Assembly: GCA_902490325.1 (NCBI GenBank)
Contig: CABUDJ010000016.1
Location: forward strand, 1 to 31,857
Source of the DNA: an uncultured Collinsella sp.
Lineage (GTDB): Bacteria; Actinomycetota; Coriobacteriia; Coriobacteriales; Coriobacteriaceae
Direction of reading: 5' to 3'
DNA: 31,857 nucleotides
Shown here piece by piece: positions 14,660 through 22,924 of the stretch. Each line of letters opens with the position of its first letter. Within the stretch, counting starts at the first letter, position 1. The notes beneath the pieces are model-generated. The model was given only the letters and a program-made list of their open reading frames with translations, was not told the DNA's origin and did not search any database. The position numbers were made by a program, and so were the translations under genes.

Positions 14660-15571
14660 CTAGTCGAGGGGTGTGGGTTCCCATTCGCCGGTGGGGTGGG
14701 GGATGTCGAAGGTTCGGTAGCCGCAGTCGTAGGCGTGGGCTTGTGCCTCGCGGATATTCCAGCAGATGTCGCAGGCGCGGTGCGCGTCCGAGCCAAAGGT
14801 GATGGGTACCTCGGCATGGGCAAAGCAGCGCAAGAGGCCGGTCGCGGGGTAGTAGTCGTCGAGTCCCTTGCGCGGCGCGGCAGTCGAGACCTCAACGCGC
14901 CGATTCGTGTCGTGTGCGCATTCTGCCATCTGCCCCCAGAACGGCGCGGGGTCAAAGTCGGGCGCAAACCCTTCCTTCGAAAAGCGCATGACCAGGTCGG
15001 GGTGGGCCATCACATCAAAGTTGAGTGAACTTTCGCAAGCACGGCACCAGTCGTCGACGTAGCGCTCCCACACGCCGCGCACGCCCAGGTTTTCCCAAAC
15101 GTGCAGGTTGGTGTCATCGTCGATCCAACCGCAGCACGAATCGGGCGTATCGGGACGAGCGACGTCTTCTGTCCCCGTCGTGCCCGCAGCGCCTGCCGCA
15201 ATATCGCCGGGGTCGCCAATCCAGTGCACGCTGCCCAAGCGTACCACGGCGCCCTGGGACCAGCGCTCTACCAAGGGCTCGCAGCCCTTGTACCAATCGC
15301 ATTCAAAGCCATAGATAAGCTCGAGCTCCGGCGCGATCTGCGCGGCGAGTTTGTGGGCGTCCTCAAAGGCCAGACGATGTGCCGGCAGGTCACCCTCGAC
15401 GACCTGCACCTCGCAGTTAGCATCCATGCTGGCAGGTAGGGTGAGGTGGTCGGTCGAGACCATGACGCGGCAGCCGGCGGCGGCAGCAGCGCGGACGTTG
15501 TCCTCAAACGAGGCATGGCCGTCCGAAAACGAGGTATGGGTATGGCAATCGATCAGAGGGCATGCGGGCAT
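14660..15571 (-). CDS. hisJ: PHP-family histidinol-phosphatase
   Basis: A 303-residue PHP-domain phosphoesterase. The N-terminal DCHTHTSFSDGH motif, STDHLTLP, GFECDWYKG, GSVHWIG, MAHPDLV and GSDAHRA supply the His/Asp metal ligands of the trinuclear site. HisJ/HisK enzymes dephosphorylate histidinol phosphate. The single-domain HisB of this operon leaves that step open, so this convergent neighbour probably fills it. The start follows AAGGAGT. It lies on the opposite strand, so it is transcribed separately from the his operon. Another PHP phosphoesterase role is possible but less likely here. Confidence 0.85.
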   Translation of the reverse strand: MPACPLIDCHTHTSFSDGHASFEDNVRAAAAAGCRVMVSTDHLTLPASMDANCEVQVVEGDLPAHRLAFEDAHKLAAQIAPELELIYGFECDWYKGCEPLVERWSQGAVVRLGSVHWIGDPGDIAAGAAGTTGTEDVARPDTPDSCCGWIDDDTNLHVWENLGVRGVWERYVDDWCRACESSLNFDVMAHPDLVMRFSKEGFAPDFDPAPFWGQMAECAHDTNRRVEVSTAAPRKGLDDYYPATGLLRCFAHAEVPITFGSDAHRACDICWNIREAQAHAYDCGYRTFDIPHPTGEWEPTPLD

Positions 15572-15691
15572 GGCGACTCCTTTGCATTTGGTGAATCCGC
15601 TCCATTGTAATGGCGCAGCCTCGTCGCGTCGTGTGCGCGGGGTGCCGAAATCGACTGGAAAGGGTGCGCGGTGCGACTTCGCTTGCTCTCA

Positions 15692-15756
15692 AAACATGTA
15701 CGTCAGTCTCCAAAACCGACAAAAAATGACATGTTTGGAGGCTGACGTACACGTTT
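15692..15756. repeat. 65-bp hairpin upstream of the LarC-like gene
   Basis: Left arm 15692-15714 and right arm 15734-15756 pair over 23 nt with two mismatches (AAACATGTACGTCAGTCTCC against AAACGTGTACGTCAGCCTCC). The loop is 19 nt and A-rich. It sits between the divergently oriented PHP phosphatase and LarC2-like gene. No second copy is seen in the window. Confidence 0.75.
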
Positions 15757-15862
15757 GGATAGGGGCGAGGGCGGCGACGGACGAAAGTCGCGCCTGTGCC
15801 ACGTCCGATGTGCTAGCGTTTGGGTGAATAAAACGAGCCCGCGCGGAAAGGATTCGGACCGT

Positions 15863-16348
15863 ATGCAACGTGGAAGTACATCTCCGCTGTCCCGCGAGAC
15901 CGATGCACCCGAAACCATCGTCAAGCTGGAGTGTGACATCGACGATGCGTCGCCCGAGGTACTCGCCTATGCCGCCGACCGCCTGCGCGAGGCGGGCGCC
16001 CGCGAGGTGCACTGGCTGCCTCTTTACTGCAAAAAAGGTCGTCCCGGCTGGCAGCTGCAGGTAATCTGCGCCCGCGAGGACATTGACCGTCTGCAGACGA
16101 TCATCTTTTTGGAAACCACGACCAACGGCATTCGCCGCCAGGTCATGGAGCGCGTCTGTCTGCCGCGCCGCTTTGAACAAGTGGCGACGACGTGGGGCGA
16201 GGTGGCCGTCAAAGTAGCCACCCTGCCCGATGGCAGCGAGCGCGCGGCGCCCGAGTACGAGGACTGCTCCCGCCTCGCTCGCGAGCATAACGTGCCGCTC
16301 CAGCGCGTGATGCAGGCGGCTCAGAGCGCGGCACTGCGATTCGAATAA
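15863..16348 (+). CDS. Stand-alone LarC C-terminal domain protein (LarC2-like)
   Basis: A 161-residue protein resembling the C-terminal part of LarC (DUF111), the nickel-insertion enzyme of nickel-pincer cofactor synthesis. The motif VKLECDIDDASPEVLAYAADRLREAG matches the LarC ExNIDDMxPE block, and the FLETTTNGIRRQVMERVCLPR segment is also typical. The N-terminal catalytic half (LarC1) is absent, and no larA, larB or larE lies nearby. Lactobacillus LarC is made from two ORFs by ribosomal frameshift, but here no first half precedes this ORF. The start at 15863 follows GGAAAGGAT. It may bind metal in another context or work with a LarC1 encoded elsewhere. Confidence 0.7.
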   Translation: MQRGSTSPLSRETDAPETIVKLECDIDDASPEVLAYAADRLREAGAREVHWLPLYCKKGRPGWQLQVICAREDIDRLQTIIFLETTTNGIRRQVMERVCLPRRFEQVATTWGEVAVKVATLPDGSERAAPEYEDCSRLAREHNVPLQRVMQAAQSAALRFE

Positions 16349-16406
16349 CGCGGCCGGCGACATCTCGCGACCAGCCCCCATCAGCCCCTCCCGAAAGGAT
16401 CTCCCC

Positions 16407-16955
16407 ATGAAATACCTCATCGCCTCCGACATCCACGGCTCGGCATACTGGGCCGAGCGCCTCTGCGCCGCCATCGAGTCCGAGCAGCCTGATCGCATTG
16501 TGCTGCTGGGCGACCTGCTCTACCACGGCCCGCGTAACGACCTGCCGCGCGACTACGCTCCCAAGCGCGTGATTCCGCTGCTCAACGCCCTGGCCGACCG
16601 CATCATCGCGGTGCGCGGCAACTGCGACGCCGAGGTCGACCAGATGGTGCTCGACTTCCCCGTCATGGCCGACTACGCCACGCTGTTCGACGAGACCGGC
16701 CGCGAGCTGTTCCTGACGCACGGCCATGTCTTTGGCGCCGGCATGCACAACAGCGTCGACCACGCGCCCGCGTTGCCCGGGGGCTCCGCGCTCGTCTACG
16801 GCCACACGCACATCAAGGTCAACGAGGAAAGCGCCGCGCACCCGGGCCTGTGGCTCTTCAACCCCGGTAGCGTGAGCATCCCCAAGGACGGCACGCACAG
16901 CTACGGCATCTACGAGGGCGGCGCGTTCCGCCACGTGGTCATGGAGGAGGAGTAG
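16407..16955 (+). CDS. yfcE: YfcE-type metallophosphodiesterase
   Basis: A 182-residue calcineurin-like phosphoesterase. Metal-binding motifs are all present: ASDIHG (D-x-H), LLGDLLYHGPRN (GD-x), RGNCDAEVDQM (GN-x-D), THGHVFG and YGHTH. The GPRNDLPRDYAPK stretch and FNPGSVSIPK are close to E. coli YfcE, a cytoplasmic phosphodiesterase of uncertain physiological substrate. CCCGAAAGGATCT is upstream of the ATG. The gene ends 2 bp before mazG, so the two are co-transcribed. Confidence 0.92.
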   Translation: MKYLIASDIHGSAYWAERLCAAIESEQPDRIVLLGDLLYHGPRNDLPRDYAPKRVIPLLNALADRIIAVRGNCDAEVDQMVLDFPVMADYATLFDETGRELFLTHGHVFGAGMHNSVDHAPALPGGSALVYGHTHIKVNEESAAHPGLWLFNPGSVSIPKDGTHSYGIYEGGAFRHVVMEEE

Positions 16956-16957
16956 CC

Positions 16958-17818
16958 ATGGCGCAGCACATGGCTCAGCAAAATGCCGAGGGCTCGCGCG
17001 ATCTGTCCACGCTGGTCGACGCGTCGGCCGAGCTGCAGCATCTGGTGCAGACCATCTGGCGTCTGCGTCAGCCCGATGGCTGCCCGTGGGACCGCGAACA
17101 GACGCACCGCAGCATTGGCAAGAACATGATCGAGGAAGCCTACGAGGCGCTCGATTGCATCGAGGCGGACGACGCGGCGCATCTGCGCGAGGAGCTGGGC
17201 GATGTGCTCATGCAGGTGGTGCTGCATGCGCAAATTGCGGCGGATGCCGGCGAGTTTACGCTGGCCGACGTGGCGCGCGATATCGACGCCAAGCTCATTC
17301 GCCGTCATCCGCACGTGTTTGGCGATGTGGATGCCGACAGCTCCGACGAGGTACTCAAGATTTGGGACGAGGTCAAGCTTGCCGAGAGGGCTGCCAAGGA
17401 CAAGGCCGTGGCGGCGGGCGAGGCTGCGCCCGAGGGCCTGCTCGACGGCGTGCCCACGCATCTGCCGGCGCTGATGCAGGCTCAGAAGGTGTCGCGCAAG
17501 GCGGCTGCCGTGGGCTTTGAGTGGGAGACGGTCCAGGACGTGTGGGACGAGGTCGCCGAGGAACGTGCCGAGTTTGAGGCCGAGGCCCCCGGAACGCCCG
17601 AGCGCGAAATGGAGTTTGGCGATCTGCTCTTTGCCCTGGTCAACGTCGCGCGCAAAGAGGGGATCGACGCCGAGAGCGCCCTGCGCGCCAGCACGGCAAA
17701 GTTCCGCCGCCGCTGGGCCGCGATGGAGCAGATGGCGGCCGATGCTCACGTGGATCTTGCCGAGCTTTCGACCCACGGCCTCAACGACCTGTGGGATGCC
17801 GCAAAGGCGGAGGAGTAA
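16958..17818 (+). CDS. mazG: Nucleoside triphosphate pyrophosphohydrolase MazG
   Basis: A 286-residue tandem MazG protein that hydrolyses NTPs and dNTPs to monophosphates, a house-cleaning role. The N-terminal domain has RLRQPDGCPWDREQTHRSI, then EEAYEALDCIE and LREELGDVLMQVVLHA with the EExxE/ExxD magnesium ligands. After a charged Ala/Glu-rich linker, the second domain has KAAAVGFEWE and REMEFGDLLFALVNVAR. The ATG at 16958 follows GGAGGAGTAGCC. Length agrees with E. coli MazG (263) plus a short N-terminal extension. Confidence 0.94.
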   Translation: MAQHMAQQNAEGSRDLSTLVDASAELQHLVQTIWRLRQPDGCPWDREQTHRSIGKNMIEEAYEALDCIEADDAAHLREELGDVLMQVVLHAQIAADAGEFTLADVARDIDAKLIRRHPHVFGDVDADSSDEVLKIWDEVKLAERAAKDKAVAAGEAAPEGLLDGVPTHLPALMQAQKVSRKAAAVGFEWETVQDVWDEVAEERAEFEAEAPGTPEREMEFGDLLFALVNVARKEGIDAESALRASTAKFRRRWAAMEQMAADAHVDLAELSTHGLNDLWDAAKAEE

Positions 17819-18007
17819 GACTGCTGGAACGACGGGCTGACACGCCTCATCGTTCCCGCTAAATTTTTCGAAAATCAAGTGTATCCCTCGGCTAACTTAG
17901 GGCATAATGCAAAAAGTGCGACATGGCTAACTTACGGAGACGCACCGATGGTGCACGGTCAGCCGGTCGCTTGCATCCACTACGTTTCCAAGTGAGAGGG
18001 AGACAAC

Positions 18008-19297
18008 ATGAGCGATATTTTGGACGTCTACGGTCGCGAGGTGCTCGACAGTCGCGGCAATCCCACCGTCGAGGTCGAGGTCGTGCTCGAGGACGGCAGC
18101 TTTGGCCGCGCAATGGTGCCTTCGGGTGCTTCGACCGGCGCCTTTGAGGCCTGCGAGCTGCGCGATGGCGACAAGGGCCGCTACCTGGGCAAGGGCGTTT
18201 CGCAGGCCGTCGAGCATGTCAACAACGAGTGCGCTAACGCCGTCGTGGGCCTCGACGCCTTCGACCAGCGCGCCGTCGATGCCGCGCTGATTGCCGCGGA
18301 CGGTACCCCCAACAAGACCAAGCTCGGTGCCAACGCCATCCTGGGCGTGTCGCTGGCCGTTGCCCGCGCCGCTGCCGAGTCGGCGGGCCTGTCGCTGTAC
18401 CAGTACCTGGGCGGCGTCAACGCTCACCTGCTGCCCACGCCCATGATGAACATTCTCAACGGCGGCGTGCATGCCGACAACAACGTCGACTTCCAGGAGT
18501 TCATGATCATGCCGGTGGGCGCCCCGAGCTTTGCCGAGGGCCTGCGTTGGTGCGCCGAGGTCTACCACACCCTCAAGGGCGTGCTGCACGAGGCCGGCCT
18601 GGGCGGCGGCGTGGGCGACGAGGGCGGCTTTGCCCCCAACCTTAAGACCAATGCCGAGCCGTTCGAGTACATCACCAAGGCCGTGGAGAAGGCCGGCTTT
18701 AAGCCCGGCATCGACTTCATGTACGCCATGGACCCGGCCTCGACCGAGTTCTACAACGCCGAGACCGGCATGTACGAGCTCAAGGGCGAGGGCGTGGAGT
18801 ACACGAGTGCCCAGATGGTTGATTACTGGGAGAAGCTCGTCGACACCTATCCCATCATCTCCATCGAGGACGGCATGGCCGAGGAGGACTGGGACGGCTG
18901 GGTTGAGCTCACCCGTCGCATTGGCAACAAGGTGCAGCTGGTGGGCGACGACCTGTTCGTCACCAACACCGAGCGCCTCAAGAAGGGCATCGAGCTGGGT
19001 GCCGCCAACGCGATCCTGGTCAAGGTCAACCAGATCGGCACGCTCACCGAGTCGCTCGAGGCCATCGAGACCGCCAAGGAGGCCGGCTACGCTTGCATCG
19101 TGAGCCACCGTTCCGGCGAGACCGAGGACTCCACGATCGCCGACCTGGTCGTGGGCGTCAACGCCGGCCAGATCAAGTCGGGCGCCCCGTGCCGCAGCGA
19201 CCGTATCGCCAAGTACAACCAGCTCATCCGCATCGAGGACGAGCTCGAGGGCAGCGCGCGTTACGCCGGCAAGGCCGCGTTCTACAACATTCGCTAG
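18008..19297 (+). CDS. eno: Enolase
   Basis: A 429-residue phosphopyruvate hydratase of glycolysis. Signature segments are in order: VYGREVLDSRGNPTVEVEV, the mobile loop SGASTGAFEACELRDGD, NGGVHADNNVDFQEFM, SIEDGMAEEDWDGW, GDDLFVTN, LVKVNQIGTLTE with the catalytic lysine, and SHRSGETEDSTIADL. Length and residues are normal. GAGAGGGAGACAAC precedes the ATG. The 190-bp upstream gap probably holds its promoter (CATAAT near 17911), but no convincing -35 box was seen. Confidence 0.97.
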   Translation: MSDILDVYGREVLDSRGNPTVEVEVVLEDGSFGRAMVPSGASTGAFEACELRDGDKGRYLGKGVSQAVEHVNNECANAVVGLDAFDQRAVDAALIAADGTPNKTKLGANAILGVSLAVARAAAESAGLSLYQYLGGVNAHLLPTPMMNILNGGVHADNNVDFQEFMIMPVGAPSFAEGLRWCAEVYHTLKGVLHEAGLGGGVGDEGGFAPNLKTNAEPFEYITKAVEKAGFKPGIDFMYAMDPASTEFYNAETGMYELKGEGVEYTSAQMVDYWEKLVDTYPIISIEDGMAEEDWDGWVELTRRIGNKVQLVGDDLFVTNTERLKKGIELGAANAILVKVNQIGTLTESLEAIETAKEAGYACIVSHRSGETEDSTIADLVVGVNAGQIKSGAPCRSDRIAKYNQLIRIEDELEGSARYAGKAAFYNIR

Positions 19298-19370
19298 GCA
19301 CGCGGAGGTCGCGGGGGCGGGGAAGACTCGGATTTGCCTTGCTCCAGCCGGGCGCTGTTGAGCACCATTG

Positions 19371-19402
19371 GGCGCTGGGCCATATGACTCAGCGCCTTTT
19401 TT
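19371..19402 (+). terminator. Intrinsic terminator after enolase
   Basis: GGCGCTG (19371-19377) pairs with CAGCGCC (19390-19396) and is followed by six Ts. It is a clear end for the enolase transcript. Confidence 0.85.
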
Positions 19403-19493
19403 ATGTCGAGCAAAGGCTGGCGAAGGCGGTGCGGGCGCTCGTGCTATAACTAGAATACTTAGCGCAAACAAACCTCAACCGCACAAGGCGCAC

Positions 19494-20255
19494 ATGGATC
19501 AGATTTACGACAACAGGTACTATTCCGCCGGTTCGCGTGAGCCGTCGCCTCGCCGTGCGCGCACGGTGCAGCTCGGTGGGTCCGCCTACGCCGGCGCCGA
19601 CCGCTCCATGCAGCGCCCGACAAGTACCTCGCGCCCCAATGCTCAAGTGAATACTTCGACAGATGGACCAGTGCGCCCGGCACGTTCGTCGCATGCTCAG
19701 CGCTCGTCGGCTCAAACGCACGATAGGTCGAGCAGGCCTTCGAACCGTTTTTCGGGCTCGGACTTTATGCACTACGCCAACGACAACGCGGTGGTCAAGG
19801 CGATCTACGACTTTACCCACGGTCCTCAGCGAGGGCTATTCATCGGCATTGTCGTTGCCCTGGTGCTCGTGAGCCTGTATTTCCCCGTGCGCGATCTGTA
19901 CGTGGCAAAGCGTTCGAGCGATATCTTGGCCAAGCAGGTCGAGATTCGTCAGCAATACAATGATGAGCTGCAAAAAAGCGTCGACAAGTTGCTCTCGGAG
20001 GAGGGCATCAAGGATGCGGCATCCGAGGACCTGGGCCTGGTGATGCCCGGCGAGAAGAGGATTGAAGTGCAGGGCCTAGACGGCGATTCGGATGCCTCGT
20101 CGAGCCAGAAGTCGTCGAACGCCAAGAAAGCCAGCGAGGTGGCCAAGGAGATCGAAGAAGTCGGCAAGGACGCGCCGTGGTACATTCAGACGCTCGACAT
20201 GCTGTTTGGATTTAACGGCGTCGAGGGTCAGACGGTCGCGTCTAGCGGCGAGTAG
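19494..20255 (+). CDS. DivIC/FtsB-like septum formation initiator protein
   Basis: A 253-residue single-pass membrane protein. Residues 1-90 are Ser/Arg/Pro-rich and probably disordered, facing the cytoplasm. A membrane helix lies at about 114-132 (LFIGIVVALVLVSLYFPV), followed by a coiled coil (about 137-165) and the GLVMPGEKRIEV segment typical of DivIC/FtsB, then an acidic/Ser tail. FtsB-family proteins link FtsL and FtsQ in the divisome. The eno-divIC-ppx order matches many actinobacteria, although the DUF501 gene often found between divIC and ppx is missing. The ATG at 19494 is chosen because a longer in-frame reading would start inside the enolase terminator. Confidence 0.85.
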   Translation: MDQIYDNRYYSAGSREPSPRRARTVQLGGSAYAGADRSMQRPTSTSRPNAQVNTSTDGPVRPARSSHAQRSSAQTHDRSSRPSNRFSGSDFMHYANDNAVVKAIYDFTHGPQRGLFIGIVVALVLVSLYFPVRDLYVAKRSSDILAKQVEIRQQYNDELQKSVDKLLSEEGIKDAASEDLGLVMPGEKRIEVQGLDGDSDASSSQKSSNAKKASEVAKEIEEVGKDAPWYIQTLDMLFGFNGVEGQTVASSGE

Positions 20256-20283
20256 GCGAGTAGCGCCCGGAGGGGAGCCCGCA

Positions 20284-21285
20284 ATGACAAATTGCAAACG
20301 CTATAAGGTAGCCGCGATCGACCTGGGAACGGTGTCGTCGCGACTGGTGTTGGCCCAGGTCGAGGGCGGGGCGATCGTGGAATCGTCCAAGCATACCGAG
20401 ATTACCGATCTGGGCGAGGGCGTGGACGCGACGGGGCGCTTTTGCGAGGCGGCCGTTGAGCGCGTGCTCGCTGCGTGCCGCATGTTTGTGGACGAAGCCC
20501 GTGCCTTTGGGGCCGCGTGCATCTGCACCACGTGCACGAGTGCCGCGCGCGATGCGTCCAATGCCGCGCTGCTGCTGGACGGTCTGCGCGAGCTGGGGCT
20601 CGAACCGCAGGTGATTCCGGGAGAGGTCGAGGCGCGCCTGACGTTTTTTGGCGTGGCACACGACTTTGCTGGCGAGCGCATCATCGTCGCCGATTCGGGT
20701 GGCGGCTCCACGGAGCTCGCGACGGGCGTCTATGCGCCTGAGCGCGGGGTCTTTGCGCTGGAGGGAACGCGTTCACTGGACATCGGTTGCCGTCGCGTGA
20801 CGGAGCGGTTTTTCTCGGCGCTGCCGCCCGCACGCGGCGAGCTTGCTGCCGCTGCCTCGTGGGCAGGCGAGCGGTTCGCCGCCTATTTTGAAGGCCTGCC
20901 CAGCGACTTTGAGCGCGCCGAGCGTCTGGTCGCGGTGGGTGGCACGGTGACTACGCTGGTGGCTCTGGTCCACGAGCTGGAACCGTACGATTCGAGCTTT
21001 GTTCACCTACGCGAGCTGTCGCTGGAGCAGGTCTCGGCCGCTATCGAGCGCATGTCTGTGTTGGACGCGGAAGGCATCGCCGCGCTACCGGGTGTACAGC
21101 CCAAACGCGCGGGCGTGATCTTGGCTGGCGCCGTGGTGATCCGCGAACTCATGCGTGCCGGCGGCTACAAGACGCTCACCGTAAGCGAGAACAGCCTACT
21201 CGCCGGCATGGCCGCCACCATCAACGAGACTCTCGACGGCGCGACCCCCACCATCGGCTGGACCCCCAGCCTCAGCGCCCTCTAA
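20284..21285 (+). CDS. ppx: Ppx/GppA-family phosphatase
   Basis: A 333-residue member of the exopolyphosphatase/guanosine pentaphosphatase family (ASKHA ATPase fold). Motifs are AAIDLGTVSSRLVLA at the N-terminus (phosphate 1), the CTTCTSAARDASN segment, PGEVEARLTFFGV, IVADSGGGSTELATG (phosphate 2) and VAVGGTVTTLVAL. It probably hydrolyses polyphosphate or pppGpp. In this short form only the catalytic Ppx-GppA domain is present and the C-terminal HD-like domain is absent. The RBS GGAGGGGAG lies upstream. It follows divIC by 28 bp and is likely co-transcribed. Confidence 0.9.
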   Translation: MTNCKRYKVAAIDLGTVSSRLVLAQVEGGAIVESSKHTEITDLGEGVDATGRFCEAAVERVLAACRMFVDEARAFGAACICTTCTSAARDASNAALLLDGLRELGLEPQVIPGEVEARLTFFGVAHDFAGERIIVADSGGGSTELATGVYAPERGVFALEGTRSLDIGCRRVTERFFSALPPARGELAAAASWAGERFAAYFEGLPSDFERAERLVAVGGTVTTLVALVHELEPYDSSFVHLRELSLEQVSAAIERMSVLDAEGIAALPGVQPKRAGVILAGAVVIRELMRAGGYKTLTVSENSLLAGMAATINETLDGATPTIGWTPSLSAL

Positions 21286-21288
21286 ATA

Positions 21289-21355
21289 AGTTGCGGTGAA
21301 ATACGGACTACAATCGCCCTTTCGGGCACCAAACAGTCCCTATTCCACCGCAACT
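21289..21355. repeat. Palindromic repeat family 1, copy 2
   Basis: AGTTGCGGTGAAATA and TATTCCACCGCAACT form the same arms as at 14579. The interior differs (an inner GCCC-TTTC-GGGC hairpin). It starts 4 bp after the ppx stop, between convergent genes. A further small stem TGGGGAC/GTCCCCA lies at 21370-21397. Confidence 0.85.
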
Positions 21356-21403
21356 CAACAGCCGGCACCTGGGGACAGTCCTTGCGGGGCGTCCCCACAG
21401 CGC

Positions 21404-22705
21404 CTATGCCAGCTTGTCGATCTGCCCAATCTCCCAAAGCGGAATATTGATGAGCATGCCCTCGTCTCTATATGCCGCCAGGGAGCTCCTCACGCAACGC
21501 TCGAGTTTGAATTTTTCGCAGGCTATTTTCAGACTCTTCGCTTTAAGGTTCTCTGCCGCCTTGACCTCAAGCGGAAGCACGGTTCCCGCATGGTCGATGG
21601 CAAAGTCGGTTTCGGCATTGCCGGAGGTAGAGGACCAATACGCGGGAGTTTTGTCCTGGAGCAAAAGCTCCTGCGCGACGTATTGTTCGGTCAGCGAACC
21701 TTTGAACTCGGTAAAAACAGCGGATCCGTTAAGAACGATGGCCGGAGAGAGACCGGAGAGCGCTCCGAGGATGCCGGTGTCGATGCAGAACAGTTTGAAG
21801 CCCGAGAGGTCTTCATAGCTCGAGAGCGGCGCCTTTAGAGCGGAGACACGTGGCACCTTATGAACGATTCCGTAGTCCGTGAGCCACTGGAGGCTTTCCT
21901 CGAAATCGCGTGCGCGCGCTCCGGGACGAAGGGCGCCATAGACAAACTTCTTGTTCTCCTTTGCAAGCTGGCCGGGAAGGGATTTCCAAACCAACCTCAT
22001 GCGCTCGACGATGCGGGCGGGTGCATGTTTGCCAAAATCGGATTCGTAAGCCTCGATGATTTGCTGCTGAAGCCTTCGGGCTTCGATGAAATCGCGTGTC
22101 TCGGCGAAAGCGGAGACAACTTCGGGCATACCGCCGACAACAAGGTATTCCTTGAGCAAGTGCTCGAGCTTTTCGGTAACGTTTGCCAGAAGGTTCATGT
22201 CTGCGGCAAGGACGGCGTCGGCGAGCGGGCCGCCGTCGACGGCACGAACGAATTCGGCAAACCCCATGGGACGCATGGTGAGCTGGTCGATTTTACCGAC
22301 GGGAAATGACTCGTTTTCGCGTCGGAGCGCGAGGCCCATATAGGAACCGGCTGCCACGATGTGGTATTCGGGTGCAAGTTCGTTGAAGTACTTGAGTGAG
22401 GTGATCCCGCGTGGTGCCTCTTGGATCTCGTCGAAGATGATGAGCGTGTCTTCCGGCGTTACGGTTTGGCCACGTAGGAGTTCTATCTGGGAGATGATGC
22501 GCTTGGGGTCGAGGTTCCCATCGAACAGCGAGCGTGTGCTCGGCTCGAGCATAAAGTCAAAACGAATGACGTTTCGATACTGCTGGCTTGCGAATTCGTT
22601 AAGAAGCCAAGTCTTTCCTGTCTGGCGGGCTCCCTTAAGCAAGAGAGGTTTGCGATTCGCCCTTGATTTCCAAGCGATAAGTTCACTCATAAGCTGTCGC
22701 TGCAT
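21404..22705 (-). CDS. AAA ATPase with DUF4143 / nuclease-like C-terminus
   Basis: A 433-residue member of the AAA_14-DUF4143 family, common in gut bacteria and of unknown function. The N-terminal P-loop is GARQTGKT (25-32), the Walker B is LIIFDEIQEAP (about 89-98), and sensor-like residues lie in HIVAAGSYMG. The C-terminal ETDFAID...LPLEVKAAE arrangement has the D...ExK spacing of a PD-(D/E)XK-like fold. The ATG at 22705 is preferred over an upstream TTG at 22717 because GGGAGG lies between them. It stands alone on its strand. A TATACT -10 box is 24 bp upstream and three 33-bp repeats lie just beyond. Confidence 0.8.
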   Translation of the reverse strand: MQRQLMSELIAWKSRANRKPLLLKGARQTGKTWLLNEFASQQYRNVIRFDFMLEPSTRSLFDGNLDPKRIISQIELLRGQTVTPEDTLIIFDEIQEAPRGITSLKYFNELAPEYHIVAAGSYMGLALRRENESFPVGKIDQLTMRPMGFAEFVRAVDGGPLADAVLAADMNLLANVTEKLEHLLKEYLVVGGMPEVVSAFAETRDFIEARRLQQQIIEAYESDFGKHAPARIVERMRLVWKSLPGQLAKENKKFVYGALRPGARARDFEESLQWLTDYGIVHKVPRVSALKAPLSSYEDLSGFKLFCIDTGILGALSGLSPAIVLNGSAVFTEFKGSLTEQYVAQELLLQDKTPAYWSSTSGNAETDFAIDHAGTVLPLEVKAAENLKAKSLKIACEKFKLERCVRSSLAAYRDEGMLINIPLWEIGQIDKLA

Positions 22706-22728
22706 ATTGCCTCCCAACCCTCTCGGCT

Positions 22729-22734
22729 AGTATA
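22729..22734 (-). promoter_or_regulatory. -10 box of the AAA ATPase gene
   Basis: On the minus strand TATACT lies 24 bp upstream of the ATG at 22705. The 33-bp tandem repeats begin about 15 bp further upstream and would cover the -35 region. No strong -35 hexamer is visible. Confidence 0.45.
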
Positions 22735-22748
22735 AGGCCATTTGGGCG

Positions 22749-22834
22749 TTTCCATCGAAAAATGTGCGAGACAACCACGTTTTTCCATCGGAAAATGTGG
22801 GAGACAACCACGTTTTTCCATCGGAAAATGTGGG
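22749..22834. repeat. Three 33-bp tandem repeats upstream of the AAA ATPase
   Basis: CCATCG recurs at 22752, 22785 and 22818, exactly 33 bp apart. The unit reads TTTTTCCATCGGAAAATG followed by TGGGAGACAACCACG; the first copy has a few changes and the third is partial. Each unit contains a TTTTCC-ATC-GGAAAA dyad. There are no unique spacers. Confidence 0.85.
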
Positions 22835-22844
22835 AACACCAACC

Positions 22845-22915
22845 TAAGTTGCGGTGAAATAGTTCCTAAATAAGCTGGTAAACGGTATAAACAGGATCTA
22901 TTCCACCGCAACTTA
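22845..22915. repeat. Palindromic repeat family 1, copy 3
   Basis: TAAGTTGCGGTGAAATA and TATTCCACCGCAACTTA form the conserved arms, with a different, AT-richer interior. It lies directly next to the tandem repeats, upstream of the ATPase gene. Confidence 0.85.
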
Positions 22916-22924
22916 GAGCCCCGC

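Noticed and set aside
17927..19471. Minus-strand open frame of 514 codons opposite enolase
   Set aside because: The sense strand encodes a full-length, motif-complete enolase; the antisense frame is low-complexity shadow.
22749..22834. CRISPR array
   Set aside because: Repeats are directly tandem with no unique spacers, only about 2.6 units, and no cas genes nearby.
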